From assembly GCF_014203425.1 (NCBI RefSeq), contig NZ_JACHJC010000001.1, positions 1,984,001-2,048,000 on the forward strand: a stretch of 64,000 bases of DNA. The letters are read 5' to 3'. Position 1 is the stretch's first letter. Each line of letters begins with the position of its first letter. This document shows, piece by piece, positions 35,742 to 44,971 of the stretch. The notes below the pieces were generated by a model that worked only from the letters and a program-made list of their open reading frames with translations, had not been told where the DNA came from and searched no databases. Both the position numbers and the translations under genes were made by a program. This stretch comes from Micromonospora echinospora (lineage in GTDB: Bacteria > Actinomycetota > Actinomycetes > Mycobacteriales > Micromonosporaceae).

Positions 35742-36326
35742 TCAGGCGGAGCAGCCCGAGGGGGCCTGCTTCGCCGAGGGCACGGAGCTGACGATCGTGT
35801 CGGAGATCGAGGTCACCCACTGAAGCGGCGGCTCGTAGCTCTTCGGCACCCGTACCCGGATCGGGGTCTCCCGGTCGACGGTGGTCAGCACCGTGGCGTC
35901 GGACTCCTCGGCCGCGTGCCAGCAGACCTTGTTCACCGTCCACACCTCGTCGGTGGGCGGGAACTGCGCCGGGCTGCCGCCGCAGGCCACCGTCAGGGCC
36001 GGGTCGCCGTACGCGGCGTTCTGCTCCGGGCCCGCGGTGACCGGACGCTGCGCCAGGTCACGCACGCTGTCGGGGAGCTGCGACATCAGGGCGCGGCAGA
36101 GTACGGTCGGGCGCTCGGCCAGCGCCGGGGCGGCCATCTCGACCGGCGCGCTCGACTGCGCCCGGGGACTCGCCGACGCGCTCGCGCCGGCGTCCGGGGA
36201 CTCCGGGGCCAGCTTGGCGAACGTGAACCCGGCCACCGCCACCGTCACCGGCACCGCGACCAGAGTCGCCCAGAGCGCGGCGCGGCGGGTGGAGCGGTCC
36301 CGGCGCGGGGAGGTCTTCTCGTCCAC
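35742..36326 (-). CDS. DUF3515 membrane-anchored protein
   Basis: A 194-residue protein: basic N terminus, one helix (about 17-38), then a Ser/Ala linker and an extracytoplasmic DUF3515 domain starting RPTVLCRALMSQLPDSV with conserved Cys and VWTVNKVCWHAA. Occurs next to ddl and thiL in mycobacteria and other actinomycetes. It starts at GTG 36326, immediately after the TAA of the AsnC-domain gene, so the two are coupled. Function unknown. Confidence 0.85.
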   Translation of the reverse strand: MDEKTSPRRDRSTRRAALWATLVAVPVTVAVAGFTFAKLAPESPDAGASASASPRAQSSAPVEMAAPALAERPTVLCRALMSQLPDSVRDLAQRPVTAGPEQNAAYGDPALTVACGGSPAQFPPTDEVWTVNKVCWHAAEESDATVLTTVDRETPIRVRVPKSYEPPLQWVTSISDTIVSSVPSAKQAPSGCSA

Positions 36327-36560
36327 TTACAGCCGCACCACCGAACACGTGAGGGTGCGGGTGATGCCGGGCACCATCTGCACCTTGCTGACGATGAGTT
36401 TGCCGAGCTCGTCGACGGTGTTCGCCTCGGTGAGCACGACCACGTCGTACGGCCCGGTGACGGCGTCGACCCGTACCACGCCGGCCAGGTCCGCGATCAG
36501 ACCGGCCACGTCACGCGCCCGGCCGACCTCGGTCTGGATGAGGATGTACGCCTGTACCAC
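36327..36560 (-). CDS. Stand-alone Lrp/AsnC ligand-binding (RAM) domain protein
   Basis: A 77-residue protein consisting only of the alpha-beta RAM domain: VQAYILIQTEVGRARDV at the start and GPYDVVVLTEANTVDELGKLI. It lacks the DNA-binding domain of Lrp regulators. Such proteins dimerise and bind amino acids; conserved beside DUF3515/thiL in actinobacteria. It ends in TAA, directly joined to the DUF3515 start. Confidence 0.9.
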   Translation of the reverse strand: MVQAYILIQTEVGRARDVAGLIADLAGVVRVDAVTGPYDVVVLTEANTVDELGKLIVSKVQMVPGITRTLTCSVVRL

Positions 36561-36723
36561 GACTCGACCTCCGTCCGTCGCCTCCGGGCGACCCGAAGGG
36601 TGAAACTACCGTACTGAGCGGCAGTGATCCCTATCGGTTGCCGGTCGGACGCGGTGAGCGAGCACACGCCGGCGCGGACAGGGGTGGGATGTGCGGAACG
36701 ACGCAGCGGATCGAGGGGACGGC

Positions 36724-37674
36724 ATGACGGTCACGGATGTCGGCGAGTTCGGGCTGATCGACCGGGTGACCGCCCGGCTGGCACAGGGGGAGAGCTGCCT
36801 GCTCGGCCCCGGCGACGACGGCGCGGTGGTGGCGGCGCCGGACCGGCGGGTGGTCGCATCGACCGACGTGCTGGTGGAGGGCCGGCACTTCCGGCGCGAC
36901 TGGTCGGCGGCGCGGGACGTGGGACACCGCGCGGCGGCGGCCAACCTCGCCGACATCGCGGCCATGGGCGCCACCCCGACCGCGCTGCTCGTCGCGCTCT
37001 GCATGCCGGCCGAGCTGGATCCGGCCTGGGCCGAGGAACTGGCCGACGGGCTGGGCGCGGAAGCGGCGCTCGTCGGCGCGAGCGTGGTCGGCGGGGACAT
37101 GTCGGCCAGCCCGACGCTCACCATCGCGGTGACCGCGCTCGGCGACCTGGCCGGGCGGCCCCCGGTGGTCCGCTCCGGCGCCCGGCCCGGTGACGTTGTG
37201 GCGCTGGCCGGGCGCACCGGCTGGGCGGCGGCGGGCTACACCGTGCTGTCCCGGGGCTTCCGCACGCCCCGGCTGCTTGTCGAGGCGTTCCGCCGCCCGG
37301 AGGTGCCGTACGCGGCCGGTCCGGCCGCCGCCGCGGCGGGCGCCACCGCCATGATCGACGTGTCGGACGGGCTGCTGGCCGACCTGGGGCACGTGGCCAC
37401 CGCCAGCGGCGTGGCGATCGACCTGCGCCGTGAGGCGTTCGAGGTGCCCCGGCAGATGCGCGACGCGGCGCAGGCGCTCGGCGTCGACCCGTACACCTGG
37501 ATCCTGGCCGGCGGCGAGGACCACGCGCTGGCGGCGACGTTCCCGGGTGACGCCGCGCTGCCCGACGGCTGGCAGCCGGTCGGGCGGGTGGCGGCCGGCG
37601 CCGGGGTCACCGTCGACGGCGCCGGGTACGACGGCCCGCGCGGCTGGGACCACTTCCGCCGGACGGCGGAGTAG
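36724..37674 (+). CDS. thiL: Thiamine-phosphate kinase
   Basis: A 316-residue ATP-dependent kinase converting thiamine phosphate to thiamine diphosphate. Features: LLGPGDDGAVV (ATP/Mg site), STDVLVEGRHFRRDW, VGGDMSASPTLTI and IDVSDGLLADLGH. ATG 36724 with GGGGACGGC ahead. No TPP riboswitch is visible upstream. Divergent from the RAM-domain gene. Confidence 0.96.
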   Translation: MTVTDVGEFGLIDRVTARLAQGESCLLGPGDDGAVVAAPDRRVVASTDVLVEGRHFRRDWSAARDVGHRAAAANLADIAAMGATPTALLVALCMPAELDPAWAEELADGLGAEAALVGASVVGGDMSASPTLTIAVTALGDLAGRPPVVRSGARPGDVVALAGRTGWAAAGYTVLSRGFRTPRLLVEAFRRPEVPYAAGPAAAAAGATAMIDVSDGLLADLGHVATASGVAIDLRREAFEVPRQMRDAAQALGVDPYTWILAGGEDHALAATFPGDAALPDGWQPVGRVAAGAGVTVDGAGYDGPRGWDHFRRTAE

Positions 37675-37764
37675 CCGGGCCAGCCGCCGGACGGCGGAGT
37701 GATCTGCGTCCGACCCCCGGCCGCCGGGCCGGGCGGGGGTCGGAGGCGGTCGTAACCTGGCACG

Positions 37765-38232
37765 GTGAGCGAGATCGAGATCCGGGAGCGGCGCTTCGAC
37801 GCGCCCGAGTCGCAGGCGTTGATCAGGGCGGCGCTGACCGACCTCGGCGCCCGCTACGGCGGCAGCGGCGACGACACCCCTGTCGACGCGGCCGAGTTCA
37901 CCCCGCCGGACGGCGCGTTCCTCGTCGCCTACCTGGACGGGCGTCCGGTGGGCTGCGGCGGCTGGCGCAGCCACGGCGCGGACGGCGACACGGCCGAGCT
38001 GAAGCGGATGTACACCGATCCGGCGGTCCGGGGCCGGGGCGTCGCCCGCGCGGTGCTCGGGGCGGTCGAGCGCTCCGCCCGGGACCACGGCCGCAAGCGG
38101 ATCGTGCTGGAGTGCGGCGACAAGCAGCCCGAGGCGATCGCCATGTACACCTCGTCCGGCTACGACCGGATCCCGAACTTCGGCTTCTACAAGGACGCCC
38201 CGGGCTGCCTGTCGTACGGCCGTACCCTCTAG
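37765..38232 (+). CDS. GNAT-family N-acetyltransferase
   Basis: A 155-residue acetyltransferase. The acetyl-CoA loop is DPAVRGRGVARAVL and the C-terminal EAIAMYTSSGYDRI element is typical of the family. The stop overlaps the stop of the converging ATP-grasp gene by four bases. Substrate unknown; no strong context except the neighbouring ATP-grasp gene. Confidence 0.87.
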   Translation: MSEIEIRERRFDAPESQALIRAALTDLGARYGGSGDDTPVDAAEFTPPDGAFLVAYLDGRPVGCGGWRSHGADGDTAELKRMYTDPAVRGRGVARAVLGAVERSARDHGRKRIVLECGDKQPEAIAMYTSSGYDRIPNFGFYKDAPGCLSYGRTL

Positions 38233-39485
38233 GAGACCGTGATGCGGATCTCGTTCGCGGCGCGGCGCGCGGCGAGCGCCGCTTCGTCCGGCGTCGCGCC
38301 CCAGGCCATCAGGTGCCCGCTGCGGTGCGCCGAGGAGAGCAGCTCCGGCACGGTCTGCCCGACCTTCGTCTCCACCTGCACGTCGAGCACGCCCGGCACG
38401 CGCAGCGCGTCCCGCCTGCCGTCCACGGCTGTCACCCGGCCGGGCGGCGCGATCAGGAACTCGATGGCCGCCGCGCCGGTCGCCCGCGCCGGCAACGCCG
38501 GCCGTTCGCCGCGCAGCACCCGCAGGTACGCCTCGATGACGTCGCGCTCGTAGGCGATCGAGATGAGCGCGGTGATCATGTCACCGGGCATCCGGGCCGC
38601 GCACTCCACGAGCGTCGGCACGCCGTCGACGAGGATCCACTCGCTGTGCAGCATGCCGCTGCGGAAGCTGGCCGCCTCGGCGAGGCGTACCGCCGCGGCG
38701 CGCAGCGCGTCGTGCTCGGCGGCGGGCAGCGCGGACGGCACGGTGTGGCCGGTCTCGACCGGGTACCGGCCACCGGCGATCCGCTTGTCCGTCACGTTGG
38801 CGAAGATCACCTCACCGTCGGCCACCAGCAGCTCGACGCTGTGCTCGGAGCCGACCAGCAGCTCCTCCACCAGCACACCGGTGGGCAGGCCGCGCTCGGT
38901 GGCCTCGGCCGGGTCCGGCGGTGCGGCGCTCGCCGCCCAGCGGGCCGGCACCTCGGCCGGGTCGGTGATCAGCTGCACGCCCAGGCTGCCGGAGCGGCGA
39001 GTGGGCTTGAGCACGCACCGTCCGCCGTGCTCCTCGGCGAACTCCACCGCCCGCGCCGGGTCGTCGACCAGCTCGTAGACGGGGTTGGCCAGCCCGATCC
39101 GGTCGGCGAGCAGCCGCATCCGATGCTTGTCGGAGAAGACGTCCGCGGCCTCCGCACCGGCGCCGGGCAGCCCGAGCCGTTCGGCCAGCCGGGCGGCGGC
39201 GCCGACCGCGTACTCCAGGCCGGGCAGGACCAGCCGGGCGTCGGCCAGGACGGGCTCGCGGGCGAGCAGGGCGTCGGCGTCGAAGCCGGTCTGGTACTCG
39301 GCGGCGACGAGGCGCCCGACCATCGGCAGCCGCTCGGCGAACCGGGCCAGGTCACGGCGGCGGATCACGTCCGGCTCCTCGACGAGCACCACGGTGCCGG
39401 CCGGCAGCTGCTGGTCGAACCAGCTCAGTGAGCCGAACGACGCGCCCACGACCACCAGTTGCTCGCGACCCAGATCGAGGTCCAC
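38229..39485 (-). CDS. ATP-grasp domain protein of unknown substrate
   Basis: A 418-residue enzyme. An N-terminal pre-ATP-grasp domain (about 1-115) precedes the ATP-grasp fold: FSDKHRMRLLADRIGL, CVLKPTRRSGSLGVQLI and the metal-site VECAARMPGD. Relatives ligate amino acids or carboxylates to amines (BacD, carnosine-synthase-like). A C-terminal domain with VLDVQVETKVGQTVPELLSS is typical of this class. It converges with and overlaps the GNAT gene by four bases. Product unknown. Confidence 0.8.
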   Translation of the reverse strand: MDLDLGREQLVVVGASFGSLSWFDQQLPAGTVVLVEEPDVIRRRDLARFAERLPMVGRLVAAEYQTGFDADALLAREPVLADARLVLPGLEYAVGAAARLAERLGLPGAGAEAADVFSDKHRMRLLADRIGLANPVYELVDDPARAVEFAEEHGGRCVLKPTRRSGSLGVQLITDPAEVPARWAASAAPPDPAEATERGLPTGVLVEELLVGSEHSVELLVADGEVIFANVTDKRIAGGRYPVETGHTVPSALPAAEHDALRAAAVRLAEAASFRSGMLHSEWILVDGVPTLVECAARMPGDMITALISIAYERDVIEAYLRVLRGERPALPARATGAAAIEFLIAPPGRVTAVDGRRDALRVPGVLDVQVETKVGQTVPELLSSAHRSGHLMAWGATPDEAALAARRAANEIRITVS

Positions 39486-39612
39486 CGGTCACCCTCCCCA
39501 CGGCTCGCGCCGGTACCGGACGGCCGGCGCAGCAGCACCCTAACCGGCCCGTACCAGCCGGTCGCCGTACGGTCGGTCAGGTGTGCGGCGCGGGTCGGTG
39601 GATACGACAGAA

Positions 39613-39640
39613 GCCGGCGGACCCCGAGGGGTCCGCCGGC
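39613..39640 (-). terminator. Terminator of rpmB
   Basis: Thirteen-bp arms (39613-39625 and 39628-39640) meet at a two-base centre; the top pairs will open to give a real loop. It lies 30 bp after the rpmB stop. Confidence 0.75.
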
Positions 39641-39670
39641 GACCGACGATGTTCCGGTGGCGCTACCGCG

Positions 39671-39862
39671 TCAGGCGCGGGTGACCTTGCCGGCCTTGAT
39701 GCACGAGGTGCAGACCTTCAGCTTCTTGGTGTTGCCGCCACCGGCCGGGGTGCGCACCGACTGGATGTTCGGGTTCCAGCGGCGGTTGGTCCGCCGGTGC
39801 GAGTGGGACACGTTGTGGCCGAAGCCCGGCCCCTTGCCACAGACGTCGCACACGCTAGCCAC
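39671..39862 (-). CDS. rpmB: 50S ribosomal protein L28
   Basis: A 63-residue L28. Start [19 protein letters not shown] and the [16 protein letters not shown] end give four cysteines (CxxC twice), the zinc-binding form. Many actinomycetes also have a Cys-free paralogue under zinc control. Divergent from the DAK2 gene. No zur-box was recognised in the shared upstream region. Confidence 0.97.
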   Translation of the reverse strand: MASVCDVCGKGPGFGHNVSHSHRRTNRRWNPNIQSVRTPAGGGNTKKLKVCTSCIKAGKVTRA

Positions 39863-40072
39863 GGGATACTCCTGGGATTGAAACGTTCATGAGGTCGCCG
39901 CCAGGCGCTGCCCGGGCAACCTGGTCAGGTTACCCGATGACAGTCGGTACGCCCAACCGGCCCTTTCGCGAGCCCACCCAGCGTACCGGCGACCCGGCCG
40001 GGCCGGCGGGCGGGGCGGACACGCGGCGGACGACCCCGGCGTGTGTCGGTGTGCGCCAGTAGGCTTCCCGAC

Positions 40073-41686
40073 GTGCTGGAGACCCTCGACGCCGCCGCGG
40101 TGCGCCGCTGGTGCGCGAGCGGGCTGGCCGCCCTCCGGGCCCACCAGGGCGAGATCGACGACCTGAACGTCTACCCGGTGCCCGACGGCGACACCGGCAC
40201 CAACCTGGTCCTCACCCTGACCTCGGCCCAGCAGGCCCTGGCCATGGACCTCGGCACCCTCCCCGACGACGGGCACACCCCGCACGGGCACGCGCTGCGG
40301 CTGATGGCCCGGGGCGCGCTGCTCGGGGCGCGCGGCAACTCCGGGGTGATCCTCTCGCAGATCCTGCGCGGTCTCGCCGACACGCTCGCCGCTGCGCCCG
40401 CGGTGGGCGGGCGGCAGCTCGCCGACGCGCTGGCCGACGCCACCACCGCCGCCTACGCCGCGGTGGCCCGGCCGGTCGAGGGCACGCTGCTCAGCGTGGT
40501 CGCCGCCGCGGCACACGCGGCCCGCCGCTCGGACAGCGACGACCTGCGCACAGTGGCCCGGGCCGCGGCCGAGGCGGCGGCCCACGCGCTGGCGCGTACC
40601 CCCGAGCAGTTGCCGGAGCTGGCCCGCGCGGGCGTGGTCGACGCCGGCGGGCGTGGCCTGTGCCTGCTGCTCGACGCGCTGGTCGAGGTGGTCACGGGGG
40701 AGAGCCCGGCGCAGCCTGCGCCCGCGCCGCCCACCCGCCGCCCGCCGGCCACCGTCGTGCGGGAGAGCGGCTCCGACTTGTACGCCTACGAGGTGCAGTA
40801 CCTGCTCGACGCGGACGACGAGGCGGTGGCCCGGCTACGCGCCGAGCTGGCCGTGCTCGGCGACTCGCTGGCGATCGTCGGCGACGGCGCCGGCACCTGG
40901 AACGTGCACGTGCACGTCAACGACGTCGGGGCCGCGATCGAGGCGGGTGTGGTCGCCGGCCGGCCGCACCGGATCGGCGTGACCCGCTTCGCCGACCAGG
41001 CCGCCCCGGCGCCCGCGTCGCGGGTCGCGCGCCCGGACGGCCGGGCCGCCGTGGTGGTGGCCACCGGCGCGGGCATCGCCGAGCTGTTCGCCGCCGAGGG
41101 CGCAGTGGTGGTGCCGGCGAACCCGTCCACCGGCGAGCTGCTCGACGCGATCCGGGCCACTGACGCCGCCCGGGTGGTGGTGCTGCCGAACGACCCGAAC
41201 ACGCAGTCGGTGGCGAGCGCCGCGGCGAAGGAGGCGTACGGCCTCGGCATCAAGGTGAGCGTGGTGCCCACCCGTTCCCCGGTGCAGGCGCTCGCGGCGC
41301 TGGCCGTACGCGATCCGAAGCGGCGGTTCGAGGACGACGTGATCGCGATGGCCGAGGCGGCCGGCGCCTGCCGGTACGCCGAGGTCTGCCACGCCGCCCG
41401 GGAGGCGCTCACCGTCGCCGGCCCGGCCCGCCCGGGTGACGTGCTGGCCCTGGTCGAGGGCGAGGTGCACCTGATCGGGCAGGATCTGGTCGACACCTGC
41501 ATCGCCGTGGTGGACCGGATGCTCGGCGGTGGCGGTGAGCTGGTCACGCTGCTGTGCGGCGCTGACGCGCCGGCCGGGCTGGCCGACCGGGTCCGCGCAC
41601 ACGTCGAGGGGGCGTGGCCGTTCGTCGAGGTGCAGGCGTACGAGGGCGGGCAGCCGCACTATCCGCTCCTGGTGGGGGTCGAATGA
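40073..41686 (+). CDS. DAK2-domain kinase (YloV/FakA-like)
   Basis: A 537-residue protein. Residues about 8-190 are the DAK2 ATP-binding domain with DLNVYPVPDGDTGTNL (Asp cluster for Mg-ATP) and RGARGNSGVILSQILRG. The middle and C-terminal parts (DAK1-like) hold VVLPNDPNTQSVA. FakA relatives phosphorylate fatty acids with a FakB partner; none is seen here. GTG 40073 is probably leaderless. Followed by recG with a four-base overlap, as in mycobacteria. Confidence 0.88.
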   Translation: MLETLDAAAVRRWCASGLAALRAHQGEIDDLNVYPVPDGDTGTNLVLTLTSAQQALAMDLGTLPDDGHTPHGHALRLMARGALLGARGNSGVILSQILRGLADTLAAAPAVGGRQLADALADATTAAYAAVARPVEGTLLSVVAAAAHAARRSDSDDLRTVARAAAEAAAHALARTPEQLPELARAGVVDAGGRGLCLLLDALVEVVTGESPAQPAPAPPTRRPPATVVRESGSDLYAYEVQYLLDADDEAVARLRAELAVLGDSLAIVGDGAGTWNVHVHVNDVGAAIEAGVVAGRPHRIGVTRFADQAAPAPASRVARPDGRAAVVVATGAGIAELFAAEGAVVVPANPSTGELLDAIRATDAARVVVLPNDPNTQSVASAAAKEAYGLGIKVSVVPTRSPVQALAALAVRDPKRRFEDDVIAMAEAAGACRYAEVCHAAREALTVAGPARPGDVLALVEGEVHLIGQDLVDTCIAVVDRMLGGGGELVTLLCGADAPAGLADRVRAHVEGAWPFVEVQAYEGGQPHYPLLVGVE

Positions 41687-43884
41687 CTGGCGAGGCGGCC
41701 ACTGTGGACACGCCGCTGAAGAAGCTGGTCGGCGAGCGCACCGCGAAGGCGCTGGCCGGGCACCTCGACCTGCACACCGCGGGCGACCTGATCTACCACT
41801 TCCCGCGCCGCTACGACGAGCGTGGCGAGCACACCGACATCCGCTCGCTCGACGTGGGGGAGCAGGTTACGGTGCTCGCCCAGGTGCAGCGCACCGCTGT
41901 GCGCCCGATGCGCCAGCGGCGCGGCAACCTGCTGGAGGTGACCGTCGGCGACGGTTCCGGCGGCGTGCTCACCTGCACGTTCTTCGGCAACCAGGCGTGG
42001 CGGGAGCGGGAGCTGCGCCCGGGCCGGTGGGGGCTGTTCGCCGGCAAGGTGACCGAGTTCCGGGGCAAGCGGCAGCTCAACGGCCCGGAGTACGTCCTGC
42101 TCGGCGAGGGCGGCGAGGGCGAGGCGGCCGCGAACGAGGAGGTCGAGGAGTTCGCCGGGGCGCTGATCCCGGTCTACCCGGCCGCGGCGGCGGTGCCGAC
42201 CTGGGTGATCGCCCGCTGCGTACGCGTCGTGCTCGACACGTTCACCCCGCCGGACGACCCGCTGCCGGCCACCGTGCGGGCCACCCGCAACCTGGCCGAC
42301 ATCGGCACCGCGCTGCGCGAGATCCACCGTCCGACCAGCAAGGAGGCGCTCTACCGGGCCCGCCGCCGGCTCAAGTGGGACGAGGCGTTCGCCGTGCAGC
42401 TCACGCTGGTGCAGCGCAAGCACCGGGCGGCGGCGTGGCCGGCGCGGGCCCGGCCGGCGAAGGCGGGCGGCCTGCTGGACGCGTTCGATGCCCGGCTGCC
42501 GTACGAGCTGACCTCCGGCCAGCAGGTCGTCGGGCGGGAGATCGCCGCCGACCTGGCCGCCGCGCACCCGATGCACCGGCTGCTGCAGGGCGAGGTGGGT
42601 TCCGGCAAGACCGTGGTGGCGCTGCGCGCCATGCTCCAGGTGGTCGACGCCGGGGGCCAGGCCGCGTTGCTCGCGCCGACCGAGGTGCTCGCCGCCCAGC
42701 ACTACCGGGGCATCCTCGACCTGCTCGGCCCGCTCGCCCGGGCCGGCGAGCTGGGCGCCGCCGAGGACGCCACCCGGGTCGAGCTGATCACCGGCTCGCT
42801 CGGCGCGGCGGCCCGGCGCCGGGCGCTGGCCGAGGTGGCCGAGGGCCGGGCCGGCATCGTGCTCGGCACGCACGCGCTGCTCTACGAGGGCGTCGACTTC
42901 CACGACCTCGGCCTGGTGGTGGTGGACGAGCAGCACCGCTTCGGCGTGGAGCAGCGCGACGCGCTGCGCGCCAAGGCCGACCAGCCGCCGCACGTGCTGG
43001 TGATGACCGCCACCCCGATCCCGCGCACTGTCGCCATGACCGTCTACGGCGACCTGGAGACGTCCACGCTGTCCCAGCTTCCGCAGGGCCGCTCACCGAT
43101 CGCCTCGCACGTCGTACCGGCCGCCGAGAAGCCCGCGTTCCTCGACCGGGCCTGGCGCCGACTGCGTGAGGAGGTCGCCAAGGGCCACCAGGCGTACGTG
43201 GTCTGCCCGCGCATCGGCGAAGGCCCGGTGTCGGACGAGGAGGCGCCGCGGGAGGACGACAACGGCCGACGCCCGCCGCTGGCGGTGACCGAGGTGGCGC
43301 CGCTGCTGGCCGAGGGGCCCTTGCACGGGCTGCGGATCGGGGTGCTGCACGGTCGGCTGCCCGCCGACGAGAAGGACGCGGTGATGCGCGCGTTCGCCGA
43401 CGGCGAGCTGGACGTGCTGGTCGCGACCACAGTGGTCGAGGTCGGCGTGAACGTGCCGAACGCGACGGTGATGATCGTGCTGGACGCCGACCGGTTCGGC
43501 GTGTCCCAGCTGCACCAGTTGCGCGGCCGGGTCGGCCGGGGCTCCGCAGCCGGTCTGTGCCTGCTGGTGTCCGAGGCGGCCGAGGGTTCGTCGGCGCGGG
43601 AGCGGCTGGACGCGGTGGCCTCCACCACCGACGGGTTCAAGCTGGCCGAACTCGACCTGGAACAGCGCCGGGAGGGTGACGTGCTCGGCGCGACCCAGTC
43701 CGGCCGGCGCTCGCACCTGCGGCTGCTGTCGCTGAGACGCGACGCCGAGCTGATCCGCGACGCGCGGGCCGAGGCGATCGAACTGGTCGAGGAGGACCCG
43801 GACCTGGCCCGGCACCCGGCGCTCGCGGCGTCGGTGGCCGCGCTCGTCGACGAGGAACGCGCCGAATACCTGGAGAAGGGCTGA
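41683..43884 (+). CDS. recG: ATP-dependent DNA helicase RecG
   Basis: A 733-residue replication-fork helicase. An N-terminal wedge/OB domain (DLIYHFPRRYDERGEHTDI) precedes the SF2 core: Walker A GEVGSGKTVVALRA, DEQHRFGVEQRD (DEQH), TATPIPRTVAMT, and the RVGRGSAAG motif VI. The C-terminal TRG-like DLEQRREGDVLGATQSG is present. ATG 41683 overlaps the DAK2 stop by four bases, giving coupled translation. Confidence 0.97.
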   Translation: MTGEAATVDTPLKKLVGERTAKALAGHLDLHTAGDLIYHFPRRYDERGEHTDIRSLDVGEQVTVLAQVQRTAVRPMRQRRGNLLEVTVGDGSGGVLTCTFFGNQAWRERELRPGRWGLFAGKVTEFRGKRQLNGPEYVLLGEGGEGEAAANEEVEEFAGALIPVYPAAAAVPTWVIARCVRVVLDTFTPPDDPLPATVRATRNLADIGTALREIHRPTSKEALYRARRRLKWDEAFAVQLTLVQRKHRAAAWPARARPAKAGGLLDAFDARLPYELTSGQQVVGREIAADLAAAHPMHRLLQGEVGSGKTVVALRAMLQVVDAGGQAALLAPTEVLAAQHYRGILDLLGPLARAGELGAAEDATRVELITGSLGAAARRRALAEVAEGRAGIVLGTHALLYEGVDFHDLGLVVVDEQHRFGVEQRDALRAKADQPPHVLVMTATPIPRTVAMTVYGDLETSTLSQLPQGRSPIASHVVPAAEKPAFLDRAWRRLREEVAKGHQAYVVCPRIGEGPVSDEEAPREDDNGRRPPLAVTEVAPLLAEGPLHGLRIGVLHGRLPADEKDAVMRAFADGELDVLVATTVVEVGVNVPNATVMIVLDADRFGVSQLHQLRGRVGRGSAAGLCLLVSEAAEGSSARERLDAVASTTDGFKLAELDLEQRREGDVLGATQSGRRSHLRLLSLRRDAELIRDARAEAIELVEEDPDLARHPALAASVAALVDEERAEYLEKG

Positions 43885-43944
43885 CGGCGGGCCGGTGCGG
43901 TCGCGGGGCAGCGGCACGCGCGTCGCGTGCCTAGGCTCGCGCAG

Positions 43945-44880
43945 ATGTCGACACCATCACTCGAACGCGGCGTGCTGCTTCTGGCCCGAGGTGACGAGCT
44001 TCTGGTGGACCGGGTCGCCGGAGTCGCCGACGAGACGTCCGGCCGACGCTGCACCCCGGCGACGGGATTCCAGATCGCCTCGATCAGCAAGCAGATGGCG
44101 GCCGTGGCGGTGCTGCTGCTCGCCGAGCGGGGAGCGTTGAGCCTGTCCGACCCGGTCGTGCGCCGGCTGCCCGGCACGCCGCCGCCGCAGTGGTCCGGCA
44201 TCACGCTGCACCACCTGCTCACCCACACGTCCGGCCTCGGCCACTGGGAGGACTACCCGGCGATCGACCTGCACGGGCCGGCCGAGCCGGACGACCTGCT
44301 CGACCGGTTCGCGGCGCTGCCGCCGCTGTTCCGGCCCGGGGTGGGATGGCACTACAGCAGCCCCGGTTACGTGCTGCTGGCCCGGACCGTCGAGCGGGCG
44401 GCCGACCGGCAGTACGCCGAGTTCCTCGCCGAGGAGGTCTTCGCGCCGCTGGGCATGACGGGCAGCTTCGCCGGTTCCGGCGACGGGCGGCCGGACGTGG
44501 CGACCGGGCACGAGGGCGGCCGGCCGGTGCCGTCCTGGGACCTGGCGACGGTGAGCATGGGCGCGGGTGACGTCTGGTGCACCGGGGCGGACCTGCTCAC
44601 CTGGCTGGACGTACCGCGTCGGGGCCGGCTGCTCGCCCCGGCCTCGGTGGCGGCGATGACCGCGCCGCACGCGCCCACCGGCCGCCCCGACGAGGCGTAC
44701 GGCTACGGGTTCTTCGTGGGCCCGCTGGCCGGCCGGCGGGCGCTGCACCACTCCGGGGACAACGGTGGCTACAAGGCGTTCGCCGCCTGGCTGCCCGACT
44801 CCGACGAGCGGCTCGTCCTGCTGACCAACCAGGCCGAGGTCGACCCGGTCGCGGTCACGTCGGTGCTCGACACGGTCTGA
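43945..44880 (+). CDS. Serine hydrolase, class C beta-lactamase fold
   Basis: A 311-residue beta-lactamase-related hydrolase. The nucleophile motif SxxK is in ASISKQMAAVAVLLLAE; the second motif is YSSPGY instead of YxN; a HSGDNGGYK segment near the end serves as the third motif. No signal peptide is seen, so it is probably cytoplasmic. ATG 43945 lies just after CTAGGCT, so a leaderless transcript is likely. Esterase or D-amino-peptidase activity is possible. Confidence 0.85.
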   Translation: MSTPSLERGVLLLARGDELLVDRVAGVADETSGRRCTPATGFQIASISKQMAAVAVLLLAERGALSLSDPVVRRLPGTPPPQWSGITLHHLLTHTSGLGHWEDYPAIDLHGPAEPDDLLDRFAALPPLFRPGVGWHYSSPGYVLLARTVERAADRQYAEFLAEEVFAPLGMTGSFAGSGDGRPDVATGHEGGRPVPSWDLATVSMGAGDVWCTGADLLTWLDVPRRGRLLAPASVAAMTAPHAPTGRPDEAYGYGFFVGPLAGRRALHHSGDNGGYKAFAAWLPDSDERLVLLTNQAEVDPVAVTSVLDTV

Positions 44881-44927
44881 CCGGCGCCGCGCCCGTACGC
44901 CGTGTACCCGGCCTGCGACACACACGG

Positions 44928-44963
44928 CGAGGGCGCGCCGACCGGGTGGTCGACGCGCCCTCG
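44928..44963. terminator. Bidirectional terminator between convergent genes
   Basis: Ten-bp perfect arms (44928-44937 and 44954-44963) with a 16-base loop lie between the stops of the serine hydrolase and the LPVTG protein, so it can serve both directions. Confidence 0.6.
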
Positions 44964-44971
44964 GGTGCGGA

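Noticed and set aside
36561..36723. TPP riboswitch before thiL
   Set aside because: No CUGAGA or other conserved THI-box core is visible in the gap.
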